A stretch of 64,000 nucleotides of DNA from Palaemon carinicauda (lineage: Eukaryota > Arthropoda > Malacostraca > Decapoda > Palaemonidae). The number at the start of each line of letters is the position of its first letter. Position 1 is the first letter of the stretch. This document shows, in pieces, positions 54,860-64,000 of this stretch. The stretch covers positions 137,317,345-137,381,344 of the forward strand of contig NC_090731.1 in assembly GCF_036898095.1 (NCBI RefSeq). Direction: 5' to 3'. Under the pieces are notes generated by a model. The model worked only from the letters and a program-made list of their open reading frames with translations, had not been told where the DNA came from and did not search any database. Both the position numbers and the translations under genes were made by a program.

Positions 54860-55720
54860 GCGTGTTTATATAGATACAAACACAAGTGATGCGAATAAAG
54901 AGAAAATGAAGTGGCTTTGTCCTGAATGTAGATGAAGCCAAAATTGCAATTGAAAAACTGGAAGATGTCGAAAAATCTATAAAAAGTAAAGAAGGAAAAA
55001 CTTCACAACAGATCACGAAAAAAAGAATTGCTGAATTGGAAAACAATTTTCTGACGCTCATCGTTAACTCGGCTAATTCTACCCTGGCTACTGACCCAAA
55101 AGCTATTATTATCTTACTGAGAAAGTTGATAATCTAGCAAAGGACATGGAATAAATCAACACACGAAACACTATTTGCACACAAAAAAGTAGAAAATTAC
55201 ATGCTGAAAAAGATAAGGAAAAAAAATCTACGAGTAATTGAATCATCACAGGCATCACCTAGAATGATTTACAGGAAAAGTCAGGTTGAAAAAATTCAAA
55301 ATATACCAATACTTAATACGAGGATAACTTCAAATGGAAATGTAATTTTTGCTGATGATAAGATTAGAGACGAAGCGGTTAATAAAATTCAAACAATGGT
55401 TGCTTCCAGTGAGACGAGATAATTGGAAAAATAAAACCTAAAATAATTATATGCAATTATGATGATATAGTTAATGCTTTGGTTCAAAGGAATCATTGTT
55501 TGGACCAGACTCAACATGTTCAAAGAAAGGTGTTTTTCAAAGAAAAGTGTTGCAGGTGGTACTACTCACTTCATGATGAAATGGATTCCTGAAGTTCTCA
55601 AATCTGTTCATGACATTGGTGACACCTTATGTTGTAATGGATAGAGCCTGATTTATAAGGTCAAGTGCTCTAAGCCCCCGGACAAAAGAAGAATTAGTTG
55701 GAAAATAAAAAGTATTTTGT
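54860..55720 (+). pseudogene. LINE ORF1 remnant, I/Jockey-like, first part
   Basis: After a C-P-E-C reading near 54915, broken frames give a coiled-coil-like K-R-I-A-E-L-E-N-N-F (about 55023) and R-I-T-S-N-G-N-V-I-F-A-D-D (frame 55201-55422), typical of the RNA-binding middle of a gag-like ORF1. Interrupted near 55725; the Cys-rich knuckle seems to continue at 57660. Confidence 0.5.
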
Positions 55721-56802
55721 GACCAAGAACGCCCCCCCCCCTTCCGTAACATACGCAGAAATGTTTTATTTATTTAATTTCTATTTAGAAATTGTAATGA
55801 TTAATTATGTAAAAAGCAAACGCCAATGTATTTTAAAGCATACAGTTATTTGCATGCTCATCGTTCTCACCGTGATCCAAATTTTGTATAGTGTGTGACA
55901 AAGCACCGAAAAAAAACAAACATTTTGTAATGCAACGCAAATTTTATAGACATGATAATTTTTTATCTAAAACGAATTAAAGTAAATTTAATAGTATTTT
56001 TATCATAATTATTTTTTAAGTATTCTTGCATGACCATCGATTATCATGACTAATTTTTAAATGACTGTCATTTTGGAATTTGTTAAAATGGTGGTGCAAA
56101 GTTAAAATTTGGGCTGAGATGTGAAGCTTGCGTCATCCCCACCCATGTGGCGACTTCATTCTTCAAATAAAAGCTGAGTTGGTAACAAGGCAGTGTAGAC
56201 GGCAACAAGCCTCAGTCACATCACCTTGAACGGCATCGCAACTCTACCTCTTAACTTCATCTTTTGGATTTTAATGTAAGTGCCAGAAAATCTTTATAAA
56301 TTATATCCTGTCATTTGCTGTTGTGTTTGTATGCATGCATTATCGATCATTATTATTGGTAACCCAAACTACCCAGTTTTATGCACCAGGCATTTTTATC
56401 AAATGATCAATTTTATTTTATGGCCATGATTAAGCAAGGAAGCTTCAACTCCATATTCACTGTCAATATGCTTGATAAGTTAAAATGCTCCTAATTTAGG
56501 CCTAACCGATAGTAGATTCACATGCAAGGCAAGCCAGCGTGCAGTGTAATGTGGCACAAGGCGTTTGGTTCAGCAATCATGATATGAAAGTATGTGAAAC
56601 GAAAGAACATATGCGGTACTTGCGTAGTCTAGTTTAGGAGATACCATTTCCTGAAATCCAAAATTAAACTTGCTTTCGTAATTCACTTGTTTTTTATTGG
56701 TTACGTTTATTATAAGATACATTTTGGACTTGTATCTAAATATTGAAAACTATTGAGAGGGGGAATTACTGTACTCATGCATTGGAGTATATTTAGTGTG
56801 TG

Positions 56803-56806
<4 letters not shown>

Positions 56807-56835
<29 letters not shown>
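56807..56835. repeat. (TA)n microsatellite
   Basis: About fourteen TA units following TGTGTATG. Confidence 0.95.
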
Positions 56836-57146
<311 letters not shown>

Positions 57147-57659
57147 GCTATCACTAATCAGTAACATAGTTAATGGAGTCATCTTAGGACCTCAATAAAT
57201 GATGAAAAGTTGAGTGCTTTATGTTTGTTAGATGTAGAAAGTAGTTATAAAACAGATACATTCTGATGATTTAATCAAAGGATTTACTGAGGTAAGCGGT
57301 AGGGGGAGTTTTTGTAGTCAATAAAAAATTAACAGTAATTTGAACAAATTTAAGAAATTTATGCACCATAATAATCCATACCTTTTCATGATCACATCCG
57401 TATTTGTTATACAACATAAACTGAATAATATAGCCAAACTTATTCTCAGTCTATGAAATTGTAAGAATTGGAAGAAATATTATTCGAAACCTTGCACTAC
57501 CCATTTCCTCGGTTAGAAAAATTAATTAAACTTTCTTCTTTATAGATAATTTAGTTTCTTCATGGAATAAGTGCCCTACCTAAACATACTAGTGCCCCAG
57601 GCCCCCAATTTCTAAATCCGGTAATGGTGATAGGGTATATATAACATATGTGATAGGTA

Positions 57660-58620
57660 TCATACGATTGCCTGTTTTCACTATCAAAGGTATGAGCATT
57701 TTTATAAAGATTGTAAGTTGAAGATTGATGATAGAGTGTGTGAGAAATGTTCAGGACATCACGTCACTAAGGAATGTAACTCGGGTGATTAAATGTATGA
57801 ACTGCACTAAATTTAAAATACTAAGTGATGATCATTTAGTGAAATCAAGAAACTGCAAAGCTTTTGATTTGGAATTGACAAGGCTAACAGAAAATACGGA
57901 CAATGGATACTAAGGACATCATAATTTGCGGCCATGTAAACATTCAGTCTGTTGGTAATAAAACCATTCAAATTATAGGATTGAGAAATGTTTCGACATA
58001 TTAGCATTTTCTGAAACCTGACTAAATGACTTCTACAAGACTAAGATAGTTGAAATTGCCCACATTACGCTTTCTTTCACGTTCCAGGAGTGCAAATTAG
58101 GAGTTGGATTTTTTGTTCTCAGAGGCTATTCCAATCTCAAAATTAGAAAAAACTAGTATAACAAGTTTTGAATATATGGAAATGAACTTTTACACACACA
58201 AAAGAAAACAAGAAACAAATAACATCTGTCGTAATAGTTTATAGACCTCCGAGAACAAATACAAATATCTATTTTGATGAGTTTAGTATGCTCATTGAGA
58301 TGATTGGCATGGCAAAAAAAAAAAAAAAAAAAAAAAAGATGAGTTGTTCAGTGATATTTCAATCTTCGGCTGGATGACGCATCAACTCTATGCTTCAGCC
58401 TTTAGTGGGTTATCAGAATCATATCAACTGGTTCATAGTATCGATTGTGTATAACAGCTTTGACTGGGCATATGTTGGACCAGCGATGGAATGAATAATA
58501 TTGTATTAGATACTAATGTGGAAGAGAAGGGCACTATTTTGCAGCACACATGCGTATGTCTTTAATTACCTTCACAGAAACACGCAGTGCTAAATAGAAT
58601 TATCCTTGTAAATAAATACA
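57660..58620 (+). pseudogene. LINE ORF1 zinc knuckles and endonuclease start, degraded
   Basis: Reads C-F-H-Y-Q-R-Y-E-H-F-Y-K-D-C and then V-C-E-K-C-S-G-H-H-V-T-K-E-C, C-M-N-C (Cys-His knuckles of a gag-like ORF1; the second Cys of the first knuckle is His). Then F-D-I-L-A-F-S-E-T and V-V-I-V-Y-R-P-P (APE endonuclease), an A-run at 58315-58337, and S-A-F-S-G-L-S-E-S-Y-Q-L-V. Frame changes often. Family I/Jockey-like by the knuckle layout. Confidence 0.65.
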
Positions 58621-59639
58621 TTTACTCGTGTTTTTATTAATGACGTAGCAAATAATATAAATGTTATCAATATTCCAGGCGGCCATGTGTAAAGTGCCAA
58701 TATAATTACATATTAAAGAGGAAAAACGGAATAATATAAGAAAAAGATCCAGAGAGTAGCAACCGACACGGATTAAATCATATCGTCTCCTTAATGGTGT
58801 AATATGGGAAATGTAAATAAAAAAGGCTACCAGGTGGGTATTGCGACCAAGATCTGACTAGTAAATTTCTAGAATTGTTTAAAAACAAATTATAAAATAT
58901 AATTAGGTAATTTACAGACATGCCATATTAGTTTGTTACATGATGTACTAGATACTCAGATATCAAAATAATTAAGCATATTGAGACAAATAACTTGCCG
59001 TTATTCTTTCGATATTTGTGTTATTTGTTCGTTTCATTTTAAAATATAGAATTTCTGCTAATTGAACAAAAAATGCAACAATGATACCTGAAGGTTATTT
59101 TTATGAAATGATTTATTGATACAAAGCCACACTTGACACATCTACCTGCTGTAGGCTACTGTGAAGAATTGAAACCCAGTATTTGGGAAAGACGGATGAC
59201 AGTTATAAAAAGAGGGGGTGTTCAAATTGGGGATAATTTGTGGTAGATCATAGCTAATGATAGTGAATGTCCATAGATACCAAAGCTGTGTAGTGTGCAC
59301 CTGCTAAAGTATAGTGCCACAGTCTAGAGCTGTGGAATAAGCATCGACGAAGCAGAAACAACTTATCTATTGGTGAATCGAAACAATAGTAAATTAACAA
59401 AGAGTTTTGTTTGTAAAGCTTTGAAATGCACAGTTTTTAGTTAAATAATCTTCTGATGTTCGTTAAGAGCTCTTCTTGTAATTCGCAAGTAACGATTGCA
59501 ACAGTGTTTGTAATGTGACCGACCAGGACCAATAATCAATGAAATTTTGTATTAGCCTTGTTACAGTAAAAAGAAAAACTATTGCAATGGAAAAAATAAA
59601 GATAATTTTGGCGTAAGAGTCCAATACATTTTGAGGAGG
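58621..59639. other. unassigned non-coding DNA
   Basis: No recognisable coding or repeat structure; may include further degraded LINE sequence. Confidence 0.5.
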
Positions 59640-60490
59640 ATATAACAAAAGAAAAAGAAAATCAGGTTCTGGGGTGAGGCATAGCCTTTGCAACGGCACC
59701 TCCAAATTTTATCTTCTACTGTTTTGTCTTTTCTTCCACATCAGGTTTAATACATTTTTTACTTTTCTATATTTGTTTCACTAAATAGAAATAATCCTAC
59801 TATTTTCTTTAGGTCTTTCTCGTATGGTTGTTGTAGCTCAATTACTTAATTCCTTTCTTTTCTATATTCCTGGCAAAACAAAAAATGTATCAAATCTTCC
59901 TCCTCATTTTCACAAAAATTACTGTTTACATTCCCCCATTGTGTCTATCTACAATATTTAGTTTTAACGTATTAGTTCTTGCTCTAAAAATATCACTGAA
60001 ACAAATGTATTGTCATAAATTAACCCTTCTTTTATTTATTTCTTCCACGTTCTATATATTTCTAAACTCACCTTACTTTTTATTTCTTCTTTCCACTTTT
60101 CAGTATCCCACTTTCTGGTTTCCGATTTTATTTCTGCCTTGTTCATTCTTCTTATCTGTTTTATTGCTATATTTAATTCTTCTAAGTACTTTGCAGGTTG
60201 TTTCCATCTTCCTTCTTTTTCTTGAATATCCTGGATAATTGTTTTCAGTATTTCCTTCTTCCCATTCAGGGTACGATTTAAGTACTGCAGCTTCCCATCC
60301 ATCACCCTTGCTTTCATAGAAGATGCACCTATCTCCCCTCTGTATTAGCTGTGCTTTTAGTGGCACCTAAAATCTTCCTGTATACTCCATTCTCTATTCT
60401 TTGTAGTTTCTCTATTTCAGTTTCTGTTAGATTTATAATACTTGTTCCATACAAAATAGATGGTAAAACGATACTTTTTCAGAACGTTTT
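59640..60490 (-). pseudogene. LINE C-terminal fragment (second family)
   Basis: Minus strand: V-L-P-S-I-L-Y-G-T-S, L-Q-R-I-E-N-G-V-Y-R-K-I-L-G-A, then M-D-G-K-L-Q-Y-L-N-R-T-L-N-G-K and W-D-T-E-K-W-K-E-E-I (frames 60036-60317 and 60100-60366). This is the post-RT part of an arthropod LINE not related to L1. The 3' end near 59640 has GGAGGTGCCGTTGCAAAGGC. Confidence 0.72.
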
Positions 60491-60559
60491 TCATACTTGT
60501 TTACTTGTTTTTTGGTTTAAATCCAACCCTCCACTGAAGTCAGGTGAACTACTTCTCGG

Positions 60560-62100
60560 GCGGGTCCATATGAATCATCTAACAAAACATTTTCATTATA
60601 ACTTATACAATTCTTTGATTGTAGCATCTTCAAAATCATATGATCTTGTGAAAAGTAATGTCTTTAGTTTCTTCTTAAATTCAATTGCTCCCTTTAGGTC
60701 CTTCATTTCAGTTGGCAGTTTATTATAATGTCTAGGCGCACAGTAGCCAAAAGCCCTTTCACCAAATTTACTATTTGTTCTTGGTTCAGATAGCCTATGT
60801 TTGTCACACATGTGTCTTATGTTAACATCTGTTTCTAGTTCTAGTTTGTTCAGGCATTCTTTTAGATATTTTGGTTCAGTATCTTAAACTTTAGTAAGAG
60901 TAGCTTGTATTCAATTCTCACCTTTACCGACAGCCAGTGTAATTTGATTAGTGCAGGGGTAACTCTTTCCCTATTGTGTAGTCCTTTAATTAATCTTTGG
61001 GCTCTGTTTTGTACTCTCTGAATTTTCTTCAGCTGATAATTTGGTAAGCCATAGAACAGTGAGTTGCAGTAATCAATTCTTGAAAATATGTGGTGATTAA
61101 TGAGTATGGCCATAGATTTTTCATCTAAGTATTTACTAATAAATGCTGTTTCTAATATGATAGTTACAATTTCTTACCATATTATTTATATGTTCATTCA
61201 TCGTCAGTCTATCATCCATGATTACTCCAAGATTTCTGACAGATTTCTTTAGGCCAATGATCGATTGACCTATTTCAATTCTTTAGAAGCATTCGATTTT
61301 TTTTTCAGATCTTTTTCATTTCCAAAAATAATACATTCACTTTTATCTTCATTGAGCTTGAGCATTTTGTTAACATCCAAGCCTTAATGTCATTCATTAT
61401 TTCATGTATCTTTCTTTTAGCTTCATCAACTGATTCTATTGGGAAATAGAATTGTGTATCATCAGCGTATATTTTAAACTTAACTCTGTGAGTTTCAAGT
61501 ATATTTGCCAGTTCAATCGTGTAAATTTCAAACAGGAGAGGACCTAGTACACTGCCTTGAGGCATCCCTTTGGTTAGTTTTCTTGTCTCAGATTCAACAT
61601 TTGATATTACTACTTTAACTTTGTGGTTTTCAAGATAACTCACAAACCAGTCATATGTTCGTTCTTCGATGCCCACAGCTTCAAGGTCTTCCTTCAGATA
61701 TGTATGTTCTACAGTATCAAATGCTGCACTTAGATCAAGCATCACAAGAATGCAATACTTACCATTTGTTATAATTTCTGTTATGTCATTTTGAATCGCT
61801 AACACTGTTGTTTCTGTGGAGTAATTTTCTCTGTATGCAGATTGATCATCAGGTATGACATTAGATTTTTTTCAGATGTTTCCAGGTTTGTTCGTGTACA
61901 GCAGTTTCAATAATTTTCGAAAAATATGACAGATTTGATATTGGCCTATATGAACTTGAATTGTCTGTATCACCTTTTCCTTTATACACAGGCTTGATAC
62001 TTTAAGGCAAATTTTCTCTATAACTGAATATGTTAAATTAGCTAATTTTTGTGTTTTTTCTATCATTACCCTTTTTTTAGTTTTAAAGATATTCCTATTA
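60560..62100 (-). pseudogene. CR1-like LINE RT (different subfamily), minus strand
   Basis: Minus-strand order: K-P-V-Y-K-G-K-G-D and S-S-Y-R-P-I-S-N-L (about 61990), then frame 61305-61805 with D-L-S-A-A-F-D-T-V, G-M-P-Q-G-S-V-L-G-P-L-L-F and Y-A-D-D-T-Q. Frame 60862-61113 has R-I-D-Y-C-N-S-L-F-Y-G-L-P and frame 60596-60811 F-G-E-R-A-F-G-Y. Catalytic Asp residues are intact but frames are broken at least four times. Adjoins the LINE fragment at 59640-60490 and may be inserted into it. Confidence 0.82.
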
Positions 62101-62734
62101 TTGTGGTATCCTACGCGAGATGGTAAGAAGAAGAAGAAGTCCTTAAACGTAAACATACACGGCTTCGCCTACCGCTACTACTTCATTGTCAAGTTTGAAG
62201 CCTATTCGAATAATATTAAACAATCCATGTAGGAGTTGGTACTGTTGTCGCCTTGGTCTCAGTAGCTGTACAATAATGTATTGAAAAGGAACGCCTACCT
62301 TGCCCTTATATGGTAATTAGTCCCTATAGCTTTACCTAAGCGTAATACCGTTACATTGCCGTAGTATGTAACAAAGATGAAGGAGGTTAATTTCAGCAGG
62401 CTTGTTTACCATATTCAAGATTTATGTGTTGTTTCTATAACCTTATGAATGTGATTTCTGACCTATTTTATGTCTTCAAGCAGCTGTTTATCATACCTGT
62501 ATTATGTCACACGAACACTGATGGCATTTTGTCAAGACTGTCTTGAGGGAAAGGCCTTTGTGACACTTTTAAGGCTTACAAACAGGCCTGTGCATATTTC
62601 ATGGTATGCATTTTGAATACGAAAATCTACCTTTGGGTACAGAGTTTACGGTACTGTATGTTATCCCACTGGGTTAGCAACATCAGTGCACCTAATGCTG
62701 TAAACTATACAGTTTATTTAAATGTTACTGTATT
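62101..62734. other. unassigned non-coding DNA
   Basis: No recognisable gene; short GAAGAAGAAG run at 62127. Confidence 0.5.
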
Positions 62735-62815
62735 TGAAATTTTTAGTTTTTCCTTGTTTCCATTCCTGCTTTTTCAACTAGGGTTGTAGCTTAGCATTTA
62801 ATAATAATAATAGTA
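62735..62815 (+). repeat. CR1-like/NLT 3' tail scrap
   Basis: TTTTTCAACTAGGGTTGTAG, CTTAGCATTTAATAATAATA: only the last ~60 bp of the tail shared by L1-L3 and the NLT elements. Confidence 0.8.
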
Positions 62816-62982
62816 GTCCACCTCTTTATATTTTGTCCCCTGCCAGCTTCTTGCCATCCAACTTCTAACTTTTATTCATTTAACAAAACTCAAAATCAAT
62901 CAATATGTTAGGTTTTATTTCTATTGCCACAGTTCAAATGAATGAACTTAGTCTAATTTAATTAAGCTGCCATAGGGTAATG

Positions 62983-63128
62983 GGTGCCGGTTTAGTACGT
63001 GGCCTACCTTTTTATTCTGGTTTAGTATGTGGCCTACCTGTCTTGTTAGGTTAGGTTAGGCCACATACTAAATAATATAGAATTTCGTAGGCCGTATTCG
63101 AAAGGTAGGCCACATACTAAACCGGCTT
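62983..63128. mobile_element. short hAT-like MITE with 8-bp duplication
   Basis: Inverted ends GCCGGTTTAGTACGTGGCCT (62986) and its near-complement ending 63126. Internal copies of GGTTTAGTATGTGGCC and GGCCACATACTAAA occur too. The sequence GGGTAATG flanks both sides (62975-62982 and 63129-63136); eight bases is the hAT target duplication length. No coding capacity. Confidence 0.8.
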
Positions 63129-63333
63129 GGGTAATGTATCATGGAGAAACAATGCAAAAGCTTAAAAGGGGTGTGGGTAAATTCCTACCTATGGTTCTGC
63201 ATTGGTGGTTAACATTGAAACTAATGTTCCTTACTAATGTGATGGAAGGCTCCATTGACTTACTGGGGGCTAAGCCTGTTTTCACCCTGCTTTACTTATG
63301 GTAAGCTGGTCATTAAAGTTCTGGGAAAGGTGA

Positions 63334-63633
63334 TACTTTGATTTCCAGGCAAATACATGAACCATATACTTTTCCTACTCGATATCTTGTTTTTTATGCA
63401 TTTCTGACCGTGATTATTGGGGCAAACCATCCGCTAATAAGTTTTTGGACCCCCTTATATAGGCTAAAGACGATTATGGGGGAGCCCAGTGGAAAAATGG
63501 TATTTTTTGGGTTGGGGAAATGCCAACAAAGGAGTGATTTACACCAATTATAATGGCCAGAAATGCAGATTAAATACCCGATAACCAGTTGGAAAAATAT
63601 ATAGTTCATTATTAGTACCTGAAAATTGAAGTA
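63334..63633. mobile_element. MITE copy 2 (~300 bp)
   Basis: Homologous to 5077-5374. Ends TACTTTGATTTCCAGGCAAA and complement of TACTTCAATTTTCAGG, flanked by TA on both sides. Internal inverted blocks CATTTCTGACCGTGATTATT and AATTATAATGGCCAGAAATG. Confidence 0.78.
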
Positions 63634-63709
63634 TAATTATCTATGATTCACTTCATGACCTTCTAGTGGTTTTTGCTCTGGCCAGGCTCTCTTTGCTCAC
63701 AAAATTAAC

Positions 63710-64000
63710 TTGTTCCGTAACTGACATACAAACCACGTTATTTAAGAGGGGTTATTACTTTCGGCGTAGCTGATATGACGAGCCATTAGAATTTTAACGA
63801 GGGTTTACTACTCCCCACTCCCCCCCCCCTTCAAACACACCTGTACTTGAGCCCACTTTGCTCTCGGCTCGGGTGGTAGTCAGACGTGTCCGCTCTCACC
63901 CTCGCCTCTCTGACAGCCATTAATGCTTTTTGCTTTTTCTTCTACAGGTGTGTTTGAAGTTGTCCTCTGTTATCATGCGCAAGTGTCCTGGATTACCCGA
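63710..64000 (+). mobile_element. DIRS-E left terminus (continues beyond the window)
   Basis: Starts TTGTTCCGTAACTGACATAC and carries TTTCGGCGTAGCTGATATGA, a C-rich block and GCTCGGGTGGTAGTCAGACG, all matching the DIRS-B left end read on the minus strand. A polypyrimidine-AG (TTTTTCTTCTACAG) ends at 63947, and gag starts at 63975. Confidence 0.88.
63975..64000 (+). CDS. DIRS-E gag start (partial)
   Basis: ATG followed by R-K-C-P-G-L-P, equal in layout to M-W-V-C-P-G in DIRS-A. Cut by the window end, so intactness cannot be judged. Confidence 0.6.

Noticed and set aside
54643..54885. ORF with long E-R repeat
   Set aside because: Translation of the (CT)n microsatellite.
59885..60238. 117-codon hydrophobic plus-strand ORF as a membrane protein
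   Set aside because: It is the complement of lysine/glutamate-rich LINE C-terminal coding sequence on the minus strand, which produces artificial hydrophobicity.

Overview
The window is eukaryotic nuclear DNA, AT-rich, with long microsatellites and no bacterial-style gene order. It is mostly a graveyard of nested transposons. The mixture (several DIRS-type tyrosine-recombinase retrotransposons, CR1-like, RTE-like and other LINEs, LINE-tailed non-autonomous elements, foldback MITEs, a Tigger/pogo remnant) fits a decapod crustacean, probably a shrimp. That assignment is inference from repeat style, not from a marker gene. Only one gene looks intact and host-like: a single-exon C2H2 zinc-finger ORF of 660 codons at 28966-30948.

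Layout. 1-5.1 kb: microsatellite, unassigned DNA, a near-perfect 90-bp-arm foldback (2856-3079) and a diverged tandem duplication. 5.1-28.3 kb: a nested DIRS complex. DIRS-A (+, about 5378-21890) is interrupted by a CR1-like LINE (L1, about 6241-9455, with a 2A-type motif at its N-terminus), by a complete DIRS-B on the minus strand (12016-17530), and by two copies of a non-autonomous LINE-tailed element (NLT-1, NLT-2). DIRS-A then runs without a proper right end into a 5'-lacking DIRS-C (about 21890-28050), itself hit by a LINE fragment (L2). A 240-bp DIRS-terminus-only derivative follows. 28.3-35.1 kb: the zinc-finger gene and a long unassigned downstream region. 35.1-36.3 kb: four tandem 292-297 bp units.

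37.2-54.2 kb: a Tigger/pogo-like remnant, an RTE fragment, a third CR1-like copy (L3), then a LINE of a different family (called R2-like here, clade uncertain) split twice. The first split is by DIRS-D (41436-48243), which keeps nearly identical inverted termini and a textbook internal complementary region. The second is by NLT-3, which contains a nearly full-length ORF2 part of an RTE LINE (48827-51525). 54.2-64 kb: microsatellites, a broken LINE ORF1/endonuclease, two minus-strand LINE pieces, two MITEs and the left end of a fifth DIRS (DIRS-E) running off the window.

How parts work together: in DIRS elements gag, RT/RNase H and tyrosine recombinase act with the inverted terminal repeats and the internal complementary region (ICR) to make a circular intermediate. 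The ICR sequences of A, B, C and D can be read directly. The NLT elements share their 3' tail with the CR1-like LINE, as expected of parasites using its reverse transcriptase. Nearly all transposon reading frames carry stops or frameshifts. Boundaries of degraded elements are approximate, usually to tens of bases.
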